From an uncultured Lachnospiraceae bacterium (GTDB lineage Bacteria > Bacillota > Clostridia > Lachnospirales > Lachnospiraceae): a DNA stretch of 64,000 nucleotides. The DNA lies in assembly GCA_949878435.1 (NCBI GenBank), contig CATLAK010000018.1, positions 1 to 64,000 of the forward strand. The letters run 5' to 3'. The translations under genes and the position numbers were made by a program. The notes beneath the pieces were generated by a model. That model made no database searches. It was given only the letters and a program-made list of their open reading frames with translations, and was not told the DNA's origin. Shown here piece by piece: positions 1 to 8,310 of this stretch (its first letter is position 1; each line of letters begins with the position of its first letter).

Positions 1-19
1 AGTGTTCTTTAAAAATCTT

Positions 20-48
20 TTGAAGGATGTTCATAAGAGTATTATGAA
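20..48 (+). promoter_or_regulatory. weak candidate promoter upstream of metK
   Basis: TTGAAG (20-25) and TATGAA (43-48) are separated by 17 bases. The -10 matches only four of six consensus positions, so this is a weak call; the real metK promoter could lie before the window. Confidence 0.25.
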
Positions 49-69
49 GGAATAAGGGACAGAAAACAA

Positions 70-124
70 CCCCACCCCTCAAGATTGAGGGGCAGGGGAG
101 TTGAATAGGCGAAGCCTATTTTTT
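70..124 (+). terminator. double hairpin with T-run (terminator or attenuator)
   Basis: CCCCTCA (75-81) pairs with TGAGGGG (86-92), extended by an outer CCCC/GGGG pair (70-73 and 95-98). It is followed by AATAGGC-GAA-GCCTATT (104-120) running into a T tract to 124. The second hairpin has the form of a Rho-independent terminator. It may end a gene that lies before the window or act as an attenuator in a metK leader. Confidence 0.55.
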
Positions 125-205
125 ATGCGCAGACCCGCATGTGGAAATTTGCTGCTGACGCAGCATGCGGACCGCGCAGCGAGCAGGGAGAAAAACTTTC
201 CCTGC
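125..205 (+). promoter_or_regulatory. structured 5' leader of metK, class unknown
   Basis: Nested inverted repeats are visible: TGCGC/GCGCA (125-129 and 174-178), CCGCAT/ATGCGG (135-140 and 165-170) and GCTGC/GCAGC (151-155 and 160-164). A separate hairpin GCAGGGA/TCCCTGC (183-189 and 199-205) lies just before the ribosome site. I looked for the conserved S-box (SAM-I) and SMK-box core elements often found before metK and did not see them. The structure is real in sequence; a regulatory role is inference. Confidence 0.4.
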
Positions 206-247
206 CCGATTCCAAAAAATTATTTTAACCAACAGGAGGAAAAAGAG

Positions 248-1435
248 ATGGAGAAACGTTTATTTACTTCAGAGTCTGTAACCGAAGGGCATCCCGACAA
301 GGTCTGCGATGCCATATCTGATGCGATTCTGGACGCATGTATGGAAAAGGATCCTATGAGCCGTGTAGCCTGCGAGACAGCTACTTGTACAGGATTCGTG
401 CTGGTAACAGGTGAGATTACCACCAACGCTTATGTGGATATCCAGAAGATCGTGCGGGAGACTGTTAAGGAGATTGGTTATACCAAATCTGAATACGGAT
501 TTGACGGAAATACCTGTGCAGTGCTGGTTGCCATTGACGAACAGTCCGCAGATATCGCTATGGGCGTTGACAAGGCGCTGGAAGCAAAGGAAAACAAGAT
601 GTCAGATGCCGAAATCGAAGCAATCGGTGCAGGCGATCAGGGCATGATGTTCGGCTATGCAACTAACGAGACAGAGGAATATATGCCTTACTCTATCGCA
701 CTTGCCCACAAGCTGGCGCTCCAGCTTACCAAGGTGCGCAAGGACGGTACCCTCCCTTACTTAAGACCCGACGGCAAGAGTCAGGTTTCCGTAGAATATG
801 ATGAGGCTGGCAAGCCCATCCGCTTAGAGGCAGTGGTTCTTTCCACCCAGCATGATCCTGATGTGACACAGGCACAGATTCATGAGGACATCAAGAAATT
901 CGTATTTGAACCCGTTCTTCCGAAGGAACTGCTGGATGCAGATACCAAGTACTTCATCAATCCTACAGGACGTTTCGTCATCGGCGGACCTCACGGTGAT
1001 GCAGGTCTTACCGGACGTAAGATCATCGTAGACACCTACGGCGGTTATGCACGCCACGGCGGCGGCGCTTTCTCCGGAAAAGACTGCACGAAGGTGGACA
1101 GAAGCGCGGCTTATGCAGCCCGTTATGTTGCAAAGAACATTGTGGCAGCAGGTTTGGCTGACAAGTGCGAAATCCAGCTGTCTTATGCAATCGGTGTGGC
1201 GCAGCCGACTTCTGTTATGGTCGATACATTCGGCACAGGCAAGGTTTCCGATGAAAAGCTGGTGGAAGTTGTCAGAGAAAACTTTGACTTACGTCCCGCT
1301 GGCATCATCAAGATGCTGGATCTGCGCCGCCCGATCTACAAGCAGACGGCAGCATACGGACACTTTGGACGTAACGATTTGGATCTGCCTTGGGAGAAAC
1401 TTGATAAGGTGGATGCGCTTAAAAAATATTTATAG
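248..1435 (+). CDS. metK: S-adenosylmethionine synthetase
   Basis: Makes S-adenosylmethionine from methionine and ATP in the cytoplasm, the methyl donor of the cell. The 395-residue protein has the usual family length. Visible signatures are GHPDKVCD near the N-terminus (ATP/methionine site), [12 protein letters not shown] (the nucleotide-binding hexapeptide region) and [13 protein letters not shown] (the P-loop-like segment). The start is ATG 248, eight bases after AGGAGG at 234-239; an in-frame TTG at 101 would add 49 residues that do not look like MetK and would translate the leader hairpins. The gene stands alone and ends at a strong terminator. The preceding structured leader may control it, but is not a recognised SAM riboswitch. 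Confidence 0.97.
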   Translation: MEKRLFTSESVTEGHPDKVCDAISDAILDACMEKDPMSRVACETATCTGFVLVTGEITTNAYVDIQKIVRETVKEIGYTKSEYGFDGNTCAVLVAIDEQSADIAMGVDKALEAKENKMSDAEIEAIGAGDQGMMFGYATNETEEYMPYSIALAHKLALQLTKVRKDGTLPYLRPDGKSQVSVEYDEAGKPIRLEAVVLSTQHDPDVTQAQIHEDIKKFVFEPVLPKELLDADTKYFINPTGRFVIGGPHGDAGLTGRKIIVDTYGGYARHGGGAFSGKDCTKVDRSAAYAARYVAKNIVAAGLADKCEIQLSYAIGVAQPTSVMVDTFGTGKVSDEKLVEVVRENFDLRPAGIIKMLDLRRPIYKQTAAYGHFGRNDLDLPWEKLDKVDALKKYL

Positions 1436-1460
1436 AAAACTATCCTAATTTAGACTTTGA

Positions 1461-1512
1461 GAAATAGTCGTCCAGTCAGTGCTAGTGAACGGGACGGCTA
1501 TTTCTTTTTTTT
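1461..1512 (+). terminator. Rho-independent terminator after metK
   Basis: GAAATAGTCGTCC (1461-1473) pairs over 13 bp, with one G-T, with GGGACGGCTATTTC (1491-1504), followed by eight T. A classical strong terminator. Confidence 0.92.
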
Positions 1513-1561
1513 CAGATTTAGAACCGCAACGATTAGCAAAATAAAAGTAAGTATTTTTTAC

Positions 1562-1619
1562 TTGATTTTTTCATAAGACTGTAGTAGTCTAAAACCATAC
1601 AGACTACTACAGTCTTATG
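1562..1619 (+). promoter_or_regulatory. BlaI-type operator/promoter of the first sensor module
   Basis: A perfect 19-base inverted repeat has arms at 1572-1590 and 1601-1619 separated by 10 bases. Each arm contains its own dyad, AGACT-N5-AGTCT. TTGATT (1562-1567) and TAGTCT (1585-1590) can serve as -35/-10 with 17-base spacing, so the left arm covers the promoter and the right arm reaches the ribosome site of the repressor gene. This is the layout expected for autoregulation by a BlaI/MecI repressor binding two dyads. The -10 match is poor. Confidence 0.7.
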
Positions 1620-1630
1620 GAGGCGAGGTT

Positions 1631-1999
1631 ATGGGAGAAGAATTTGTTAAACTTTTTGATTCGGAATTGAAGGTCATGGATGTCTTGTGGAAGGAGGGGG
1701 ATGTTCCGGCGAAGCTTGTGGCGGATCGGTTGACGAAGGAATTGGGCTGGAACAAAAACACCACGTACACCCTTATCAAGCGCTGTATCAACAAAGGGGC
1801 GATAGAGCGCACGGAGCCGGGGTTCATCTGCCATGCGCTGATTCCCAAGGAGAAGGTGCAGGAAGATGAAACCAATGAGCTGATTGACAAGATTTATGAC
1901 GGTTCGGCGGATAAATTGTTTACAGCGCTGCTTGGAAGGAAAAAGCTGTCTAAAGAGCAGATTGAAAAGCTGAGGCAGATTGTTGGAGAATGGGAGTGA
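1631..1999 (+). CDS. BlaI/MecI/CopY-family transcriptional repressor
   Basis: A 122-residue winged-helix repressor of the family that controls beta-lactam and cell-envelope responses and is inactivated through a partner M56 membrane peptidase. The N-terminal half carries the winged helix (ELKVMDVLWKEGDVPAK, then the recognition region around WNKNTTYTLIKRCINKGAI); the C-terminal half is the acidic dimerisation helix. It starts at ATG 1631 behind GGAGGCGAGG. It lies directly downstream of a double-dyad operator and 10 bases upstream of the M56 sensor gene, so the two almost certainly form one operon. No beta-lactamase or PBP2a gene is nearby, so the target is unknown. Confidence 0.9.
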   Translation: MGEEFVKLFDSELKVMDVLWKEGDVPAKLVADRLTKELGWNKNTTYTLIKRCINKGAIERTEPGFICHALIPKEKVQEDETNELIDKIYDGSADKLFTALLGRKKLSKEQIEKLRQIVGEWE

Positions 2000-2009
2000 G
2001 GAGATAAGG

Positions 2010-4202
2010 ATGGATATGAGTCTGATAGAAATGAGCATTTACGGTGCGGTTATGATAATCGCAGTAATCTTCGTCCGGGCGGTATTTTTTAACAGGCTGC
2101 CTAAGCGGGCGTTTATCCTTCTGTGGGCAGCGGTGATGCTGCGGCTTGCAATACCATTTCAAATTTCTGCGCCTTTCAGCGTATATTCCGCATTGCCGGA
2201 TCGGGCGGAGCTGGAAGAGGGCATAGAGAATCTGCCGGAACTACTTCCCATTCGCAGAAGACCGACTGCCGTCTGGCTCCCCGATGAGAATGCAATATGG
2301 GAAAAGGAAGAAAAAAAGACTTATCCAATAGGAAAATATATTCAGGTGGCAGGGATGCTCGCCTGCGGCAGCTTTTTCGTCCTTTCCTACTGGCGGTGTA
2401 GCAGAAAGTTTAAAATGTCCATTCCGGTAAAGGAGGTCAGGGTAGAAAGATGGCTGGCGGAGCACAGGCTTAGGAGAAACTTACATGTAAGGCAATCGGA
2501 ATATATAACTTTTCCGCTGACCTACGGGGTCTTAAGACCGATTATCCTGCTCCCGAAAGCAATGACCGGGGCAGATGATAAGACTTTAAATTATGTGCTG
2601 ACACACGAACTGATTCACATCAAAAGATTTGACCTGCCAATGAAGTGGGCGATGGCGGCAATCGTCTGTGTCCATTGGTTCAACCCACTGGTGTGGGTCA
2701 TGCTGACGCTCTTTAACAGAGATATTGAGCTTGCCTGTGACGAGGCGGTCATACAGTCCATGGGAGAAGGGGAAAAGTCCGGTTATGCCCGTGCCCTTAT
2801 TAGCATGGAAGAGGTAAAATCCGGTTTTGCGCCCTTTTACAGCGGCTTTAACAGAAATGCCATTGAGGCGAGGATCAAAGCAATCATGAAAATGAAAAAA
2901 GTCACTTTTGCGGCGGTTTCCGCAGCCATAATCATTGCTGGGACATTGACGGCTGTGCTGGCAACCTCGGCAAAAGAAAAGGTGCAGGCACCGGACTTTG
3001 TACTGGAGCAGGGATTTTCAGAGGAAGAATATGAGATGATCCGTGCACTTAAGATAGACGGCTATGAAAAAATGAGTGTTTCTGAATATCAAAATAAGTT
3101 GTGGGAAATGGTGGATACAGAGCAATATCGCTACCTGATAGAGCGGTTTTCCTTAAACGAAATGATTTACGGGAAAAAGGATGTAGACGAGACGACTTTT
3201 TATTATTTCTATGTCTTTGAACCGCTTACCGCTTCGAGATGGAAGGAAAGAGATTTTGGAGGCTCGCAGACAGCGTCTCCTTTCCATACGGCGCTCTTGG
3301 AATATGAATATAAACTTACGATTTCGGAGCCGGATGTACTGTTGGCAGGAGAATATGAAAAGACACACTTGGGGATAAAGCAGGAACTCCAACAGTTCAT
3401 GGAAAAATGGACAAGGGAAGAGCTGGCAAATGCGGATGCCATGGAAGAGGCGATTCATACAGAACTTGACATGTTGATACAAACTTATGAGAAAGAAGGA
3501 TTGGAAATTGCATTTGACTTCTCCTATCTGCCTTTGGAATATGAGCCGGAGGAACCGACGCAGGAGGCTTGGGAGCAGGAGATGCGCAGGTACCCCAAGG
3601 GAACGGAGGAGGATTACAAAGCGCTGCTTGCTCTCAAAACGGATGATTATGTGCAGGAGTCTATTTCTGAATTTAACGGTGCAGTTCTGGAATGGGCGAA
3701 TGCGGTGGGTGAGCGTATGGACTGGATTTGGGAGGACATTGAAAGGAATGAGTACCCAGAGTGGCTTTCCCCGGAGGAAGCGGCTTTTGTATCCCAGACG
3801 ATGTCGCGCTCTTGTAAAGAAAATGCCTGCATGATCAAAAGCCATAATACAGGCAGACCGGAGGAAGACCCATGGTGTTTCGGCGCAGATTGGTTCAAGC
3901 AGGAGGAAGGAAATGATAGGGGCAGCGCATGGTGCCAGCTGTGGTTCCAGTTCCCGTACCATATCTCCGACAAGGATGTGCTGACGGTGGGAGAGAGGGA
4001 CAAATGCCTCGATGGATTCCTAAACAATGTGGCGCGGTTCTGGGAAGAGCGCAGCGTGGACGAACTTCTGGGAATGACAAAAGAGGATGTGACAGCTTAT
4101 TTAAAGGAAACCGCTTCCGCATACAGTAATGATCTCATAACCATAGAGATTGATGAAGGACAGGTGTCCTTTGAGCATATGGATGAAAGGAATATCAATT
4201 AA
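2010..4202 (+). CDS. BlaR1/MecR1-like M56 membrane metallopeptidase sensor
   Basis: A 730-residue membrane sensor-protease that probably inactivates the BlaI repressor encoded just upstream. The N-terminal part has several membrane segments and the M56 zinc motif HELIH at residues 199-203 (with KRFDLP following), plus the downstream ELACDEAV motif typical of M56. A further membrane helix lies near residues 293-318. The extracytoplasmic C-terminal region of about 400 residues has no recognisable penicillin-binding SxxK/SxN/KTG set, so the ligand need not be a beta-lactam. That region holds an internal duplication: ALKIDGYEKMSVSEY near residues 336-350 resembles ALKTDDYVQESISEF near 540-555. 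Start ATG 2010 follows GAGGAG at 1998-2003; it overlaps nothing. Confidence 0.85.
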   Translation: MDMSLIEMSIYGAVMIIAVIFVRAVFFNRLPKRAFILLWAAVMLRLAIPFQISAPFSVYSALPDRAELEEGIENLPELLPIRRRPTAVWLPDENAIWEKEEKKTYPIGKYIQVAGMLACGSFFVLSYWRCSRKFKMSIPVKEVRVERWLAEHRLRRNLHVRQSEYITFPLTYGVLRPIILLPKAMTGADDKTLNYVLTHELIHIKRFDLPMKWAMAAIVCVHWFNPLVWVMLTLFNRDIELACDEAVIQSMGEGEKSGYARALISMEEVKSGFAPFYSGFNRNAIEARIKAIMKMKKVTFAAVSAAIIIAGTLTAVLATSAKEKVQAPDFVLEQGFSEEEYEMIRALKIDGYEKMSVSEYQNKLWEMVDTEQYRYLIERFSLNEMIYGKKDVDETTFYYFYVFEPLTASRWKERDFGGSQTASPFHTALLEYEYKLTISEPDVLLAGEYEKTHLGIKQELQQFMEKWTREELANADAMEEAIHTELDMLIQTYEKEGLEIAFDFSYLPLEYEPEEPTQEAWEQEMRRYPKGTEEDYKALLALKTDDYVQESISEFNGAVLEWANAVGERMDWIWEDIERNEYPEWLSPEEAAFVSQTMSRSCKENACMIKSHNTGRPEEDPWCFGADWFKQEEGNDRGSAWCQLWFQFPYHISDKDVLTVGERDKCLDGFLNNVARFWEERSVDELLGMTKEDVTAYLKETASAYSNDLITIEIDEGQVSFEHMDERNIN

Positions 4203-4221
4203 ATAATTTGCATACCTTCCT

Positions 4222-5481
4222 TTAAATATACCACACCGGAATCTGCAGCACATTTTCCCTGACCATTCCCGGCTGGGGGCAGGTGCACAGAATACAGCCC
4301 ATTCCCCGCTTTTTATCAGGTATCTTATCTAACAGCTGAAAGGCAGCCGTCATTTCAGCTGTTACTTTATTGTTCATTTTAATTTCGACAGGATAAAGCA
4401 CGCCGTTTTCTTCGATGATAAAATCGATTTCGGTTTCGGTCTGTAGGCTTTTGCCATCTTTTTTGATTTTCAGCTGATCTTTGCCGCGGTAATAGGAAAC
4501 CATATAGCGGTAATCGATTCCTTCGTTTGAAAATGATTTTAATATTTCGGATATGGCGAAGGTTTCAAACATTGCGCCATTCATAGCCCCATATGCCAGT
4601 GCCTCTGCACTCAGCCAGCGTGTCAAATAGCAGGCTAATCCTGTATCTCTGAAATACAATTTGGGGCTTTTAATTGCTCTTTTCAAAACGCTTGAAGTGT
4701 AGGGTTCTAACAGGTAGATGATTCCGGACGCTTCAAGGATGGAAAGCCAACGCTTGACGGTGTCGGCATCCTTTCCGATTTCGGAAGCAATGTTGCTGTA
4801 ATTGAGGATGGAGCCGGTACGGGCGGCAGCAGCAATCATGAATCGCCTGAATGCACTTAAGTCCTGCACGGCAGCCAATTCGCGTACATCTCTTTCAAGG
4901 TAGGTTTTTACGTAATCCGCATAAAAAGCCGCCCATTCCTTGCGGGAATCGATTAATTCGGGATAGCTTCCCCGGTGGATCACTTCCCATATGTTTTGGA
5001 TGGGCTGCACTGTCTGCTGGTGCTGTGCAATATGCTGCATGGTGGGAAGAAAATGCTTGTCATAAGGGTCATTGGACAATTCACGCATGGAAAGTCCCGA
5101 CAATTCTATAATACCGATCCGACCCGACAGGGATTCTGATACGTTTGCCATCAAATGAAAGGGCTGCGACCCGGATAGACAGTACAGACCGTAGGCATCT
5201 ATTTCATCACATTTGATTTTGATATACCGGAACAGTTCCTTTGCCCGCTGTACTTCGTCGATTGTGACGGGCGCCGGGTTTAAAGCCAGAAACATATCGC
5301 CGTTATACCTTGCCTGCTCTTCCAAAAAGGGATCATCCAAAGATACATATCTCCGGTCAGGAAATACCGTTTTCAGTAAAGTAGATTTTCCTACCTGTCT
5401 GGCTCCTGTTACTAATATTGCCTTATAGGTTTCATTATATTTTTTCAGCCGCGCTTCCATGGCTCTGGATATATATTTCAT
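4222..5481 (-). CDS. AAA-type ATPase with DUF4143 domain
   Basis: A 419-residue protein of the widespread AAA_14/DUF4143 group. The P-loop is GARQVGKST near residues 27-35, Walker B is the TIDEVQ segment, and sensor-1 is the LSGSQ segment. The C-terminal DUF4143 half carries the nuclease-like EIDFIIEENGVLYPVEIK pattern (D-ExK type). The family's role is poorly known; members often sit alone in accessory regions. Start ATG 5481 is chosen because GGAGGTG lies directly upstream; a GTG two codons earlier would overlap that site. It is transcribed against its neighbours, between the two BlaI/M56 modules, from its own promoter with a perfect palindrome in the leader. Confidence 0.85.
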   Translation of the reverse strand: MKYISRAMEARLKKYNETYKAILVTGARQVGKSTLLKTVFPDRRYVSLDDPFLEEQARYNGDMFLALNPAPVTIDEVQRAKELFRYIKIKCDEIDAYGLYCLSGSQPFHLMANVSESLSGRIGIIELSGLSMRELSNDPYDKHFLPTMQHIAQHQQTVQPIQNIWEVIHRGSYPELIDSRKEWAAFYADYVKTYLERDVRELAAVQDLSAFRRFMIAAAARTGSILNYSNIASEIGKDADTVKRWLSILEASGIIYLLEPYTSSVLKRAIKSPKLYFRDTGLACYLTRWLSAEALAYGAMNGAMFETFAISEILKSFSNEGIDYRYMVSYYRGKDQLKIKKDGKSLQTETEIDFIIEENGVLYPVEIKMNNKVTAEMTAAFQLLDKIPDKKRGMGCILCTCPQPGMVRENVLQIPVWYI

Positions 5482-5491
5482 AAGCACCTCC

Positions 5492-5522
5492 GACAGATTC
5501 CGAATATAATTCGGAATCTGTC
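5492..5522 (-). promoter_or_regulatory. perfect palindrome in the leader of the DUF4143 ATPase
   Basis: GACAGATTCCGAAT (5492-5505) and ATTCGGAATCTGTC (5509-5522) form a perfect 14-base inverted repeat around three bases. It lies between the -10 and the ribosome site on the minus strand, at or just after the expected start of transcription, so it can be an operator or an RNA hairpin that hides the ribosome site. Confidence 0.6.
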
Positions 5523-5525
5523 ATC

Positions 5526-5554
5526 ATTATAACAGCTTGCTATAAGCATTACAA
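5526..5554 (-). promoter_or_regulatory. promoter of the DUF4143 ATPase
   Basis: On the minus strand TTGTAA (5554-5549) and a perfect TATAAT (5531-5526) are 17 bases apart. Confidence 0.7.
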
Positions 5555-5575
5555 TCTTATTATACCAATTTATAC

Positions 5576-5626
5576 TTGACAAATGCAGACTGCGGTTGTA
5601 GACTATAATTGTCTACACGAGTAGAC
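5576..5626 (+). promoter_or_regulatory. promoter/operator of the second BlaI module
   Basis: TTGACA (5576-5581) is followed at 17 bases by TAGACT (5599-5604) and at 22 bases by TATAAT (5604-5609). A dyad TGTAGAC-N7-GTCTACA (5597-5617) covers the -10, and GTCTAC-ACGA-GTAGAC (5611-5626) makes a second overlapping dyad. The half-site GTAGAC differs from that of the first module (AGACT), which suggests that the two repressors have separate operators. Confidence 0.7.
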
Positions 5627-5708
5627 ATAAAGATAAGATGAGCGCAGGGCGGAATCTGACATTTCGCTTGCCGTCTCAGCATAAAAACGTTTCGGAATGG
5701 AGGAAAAG

Positions 5709-6074
5709 ATGGATAAGAAAATAACAGTTTCTGATGCAGAACTTGAGGTTTTAGAAGCATTATGGTCGGCGGGGACGGCGCTTAATGCCAGTGAGATTCG
5801 CACCCGGCTTTGCAAGGATTGGGAGAGGACGACGGTTCTCACCCTGATTCAGAGGCTTCTTAAAAAAGGCGTGATCAGCCAGGAAAAAAGGGATGTTTAT
5901 TATTATCTTCCCTGTATAAAACGGGAGGAATATATCAGGAAGGAAACCAAAAGTTTTGTAGATAAGTTCTTTAAGGGCAGTTCCCGGAATCTGGCGGCGG
6001 CGCTGGTTGACAGCGAGGCTTTGTCCAAAGAGGATATAGAGGAACTCCGTGACTACTTTAATCAAAATTGTTGA
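5709..6074 (+). CDS. BlaI/MecI-family transcriptional repressor (second copy)
   Basis: A 121-residue winged-helix repressor. The helix-turn-helix core is visible in ELEVLEALWSAGTALNA and WERTTVLTLIQRLLKKGVI; the C-terminal half (LAAALVDSEALSKEDIEEL) is the dimerisation domain. Start ATG 5709 follows GGAGGA at 5699-5704; an in-frame codon at 5697 overlaps that site. It lies just below a dyad operator and 21 bases above the second M56 gene, the same order as in the first module. It is clearly a paralogue of the 1631 gene but is diverged, which fits a distinct signal. Confidence 0.9.
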   Translation: MDKKITVSDAELEVLEALWSAGTALNASEIRTRLCKDWERTTVLTLIQRLLKKGVISQEKRDVYYYLPCIKREEYIRKETKSFVDKFFKGSSRNLAAALVDSEALSKEDIEELRDYFNQNC

Positions 6075-6095
6075 CCGCATAAGGAGGAAAGGCTC

Positions 6096-8195
6096 ATGAA
6101 AGAGATTTTTACGTGTGTCTTGTCGCTGTCTTTGTCTGGCGCCTTGATTGGAATATTGATTTTGCTGATACGTCCCTTTACAAAAAGAGTCTGCTCTAAA
6201 AGATGGAACTATTATATCTGGCTCCTTGTGGCGGCAAGGCTGGTATTTCCGTTTTCGATACACACAGGGATTTCCGAAGTCCTGACGCTGGAGACGGCGC
6301 GGCAGCAGGAAATCATGACGGGGACGGATGCGGCGGAAGTGCCGGAGAACCTGCCTGTAGAAGCGGCAGCAGGAGTGCAGACACAGCAACCCATCACCTG
6401 GGCGCAGCAGTCCGGTTCTTTGCAGGAAGATGGGATACGGTGGAGCGCTCCGGCGGTAGATTTGGTATTGGCAGCGGCAGTGATATGGCTTTTGGGAGTG
6501 ATTGTAAGCCTGCTTCTTAAGATCATAAATTATTGGCAGTTCACCCCCGGCATCAGAAAAAGATGCAAATTGATTTCCGACTACCGCGTGCAGGAAGCGG
6601 TAGAGGGGCTGTGCGCTGAACTTCATATCAGGAAAAAGCCGCTGATTTGCGAGTGCCAATCTACTCAGGGACCGATTACCATAGGGCTGTGGAGGACGGC
6701 AATCGTCCTGCCGGAAGAAAAGGGAGATTTGCAGCAGCTTCCCATGATTCTCCATCATGAACTGGTTCATGTAAAGAGAAAGGATCTGTGGTACAAATGG
6801 CTATATCAAATCCTGTTGTGCATTCACTGGTTCAATCCTGTCCTCTATCTGATCGTCAGAAAGATGAACATGGATTGCGAACTTGCCTGTGACGAGGCGG
6901 TGCTTGGGCGGCTTACCTACGAGGGCAAAAAGGCATACGGAAACATTCTGTTAGACACAGCGCAGCAAAAGATCGGTGCGGGCAGGAAGATACCGTCGCT
7001 GACTCTTCTTGAACGGAAGGAAGACTTAAAGGAACGCCTTAAGGGGATTTGCTCGTACAGAAAGAAGACCGGTGCAAAGGTGTTAGTATCCCTTTGTCTG
7101 ATGGGCTGTCTCATAGTCCTGACGGCATGTGCCGGCGTACAGATTTCTTCAAGTGAGAGTGAAGAATGGGATGAGGAGGAAGAGAGGGGATATTTTTGGG
7201 ATCGGCTTGCCGCATGGCTGGATATCGGACTGGAGGACTTCATGGAAACATCAGTCCGGATAGATAAAGACGGCGAAGCGTGGAAGTCTTATGATGATGA
7301 CGGGATGATTGCAGGAGATGATGTTTACGATCAGTGGCAATCGTACGTTTATATTGGAGGAAAGCACCTCAGATGCGACGGCATGTTCTTAAATGGCACT
7401 GCCACAGTCATGATTGTAAATGCCCATACAGATAAGGATATCGAGGTGAAATCAGCTTTTGAAGTGAAAGAAGGAAGATTTAAAGTAGTCTGCGTCGATC
7501 CGGAGGGGAATGTCACGGTCATAAATGAAAACGGCGAGAGCACTTTTGTTCCAATCACTCTGAAAGAAGGAAGAAACGTAATCAAACTGGTAGGGCAGGG
7601 GGCAAAGATAGGCAGTTTACGAGTAAGCTATCCGGGACTGCGAGAGAATGCGTTTGAGAGTATTTACTACTCTGCGGAGGAAGAAAAATCTGTTATGCTA
7701 AAAGACAAGATTCAGGCAGGGTATGTGGATAAGGACGAGACTATGGAGTACCTGTATTATTTGGATGGCGATGTTATCAGCAAAGCCCTTATCTTACTTT
7801 TAAAGAAAGGAGAGAATCTTAGCACGGATGAACTTCGTAATTTAATCATTTACTCTAACAGCGAGTTATCAGGAAGGTATCTGGCAGAAGCAATCGGCAA
7901 AGGTGAAATAGAGCCGCTAAGCGAGAAAGATATTTCCGAAATAAAATACTATCTGGAAGAAGAAAGCCTTTTGGCGCTGCTGGAAGCGATGGGAAGAAAT
8001 CTGACCTATGATTTGCTATACGATTGTGCGCCCTATTTAAGCAGTGAAGGCCTCGAAAAGGTTGTAAGAAAATATGAAGAGGCAGGGGGAGAATTTACAG
8101 AACTCCAGTGGCACAATCTAACTCCCTACCTGGACGATGACGCACTAGAAGCTCTAAAACCTTTAAAACCTCTAAAACCGTTGAAGCCTTTATAA
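6096..8195 (+). CDS. BlaR1-like M56 membrane metallopeptidase sensor (second copy)
   Basis: A 699-residue partner of the adjacent repressor. Membrane helices occur near residues 5-25, 36-55 and 125-148; the zinc motif HELVH is at 221-225, followed by HWFNP and ELACDEAV. A further hydrophobic segment near 330-350 (LMGCLIVLTACAG) looks like a membrane anchor and even like a lipobox. The outer region starts acidic, then has a beta-rich part, then about five helical repeats of some 30 residues with a YLxxExLxxL pattern (residues about 540-690). It ends in four KPL units encoded by a 9-base repeat (8157-8192). The outer domain is unlike that of the first module and unlike penicillin-binding sensors. 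Start ATG 6096 has AAGGAGGAAA upstream. Confidence 0.83.
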   Translation: MKEIFTCVLSLSLSGALIGILILLIRPFTKRVCSKRWNYYIWLLVAARLVFPFSIHTGISEVLTLETARQQEIMTGTDAAEVPENLPVEAAAGVQTQQPITWAQQSGSLQEDGIRWSAPAVDLVLAAAVIWLLGVIVSLLLKIINYWQFTPGIRKRCKLISDYRVQEAVEGLCAELHIRKKPLICECQSTQGPITIGLWRTAIVLPEEKGDLQQLPMILHHELVHVKRKDLWYKWLYQILLCIHWFNPVLYLIVRKMNMDCELACDEAVLGRLTYEGKKAYGNILLDTAQQKIGAGRKIPSLTLLERKEDLKERLKGICSYRKKTGAKVLVSLCLMGCLIVLTACAGVQISSSESEEWDEEEERGYFWDRLAAWLDIGLEDFMETSVRIDKDGEAWKSYDDDGMIAGDDVYDQWQSYVYIGGKHLRCDGMFLNGTATVMIVNAHTDKDIEVKSAFEVKEGRFKVVCVDPEGNVTVINENGESTFVPITLKEGRNVIKLVGQGAKIGSLRVSYPGLRENAFESIYYSAEEEKSVMLKDKIQAGYVDKDETMEYLYYLDGDVISKALILLLKKGENLSTDELRNLIIYSNSELSGRYLAEAIGKGEIEPLSEKDISEIKYYLEEESLLALLEAMGRNLTYDLLYDCAPYLSSEGLEKVVRKYEEAGGEFTELQWHNLTPYLDDDALEALKPLKPLKPLKPL
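8157..8192 (+). repeat. four 9-base repeats encoding a Lys-Pro-Leu tail
   Basis: Four near-identical 9-base units (type CTAAAACCT) encode repeated LKP triplets at the very C-terminus of the second M56 protein. Such a tract can change length by slippage. Confidence 0.7.
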
Positions 8196-8223
8196 CCATA
8201 AAACTTTATAAATTATATAAAAA

Positions 8224-8262
8224 AAAGAAATGCCTTAGTACTAGTAATGGCATTTCTTTTTT
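8224..8262 (+). terminator. Rho-independent terminator after the second M56 gene
   Basis: AAGAAATGCC (8225-8234) pairs with GGCATTTCTT (8249-8258), followed by T residues. It ends the repressor/sensor operon before dnaE. Confidence 0.9.
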
Positions 8263-8310
8263 GTTAAAATTAACCTGTATGTGTCAGGCACAAAAGATTG
8301 GAGGTTTACG

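Noticed and set aside
101-247. N-terminal extension of metK from TTG 101
   Set aside because: It would translate the leader hairpins, has no ribosome site and adds residues absent from MetK proteins.
1-247. S-box or SMK-box riboswitch before metK
   Set aside because: The conserved core elements of either class are not visible; only unnamed hairpins are.
3153-3962. 269-codon minus-strand ORF
   Set aside because: Shadow of the sensor domain of the first M56 protein; composition is unlike a protein (rich in R, F, H, C).
5760-6770. 336-codon minus-strand ORF
   Set aside because: It lies opposite the second BlaI gene and the front of the M56 gene, which have clear families, operator and ribosome sites; the reverse reading has no family features.
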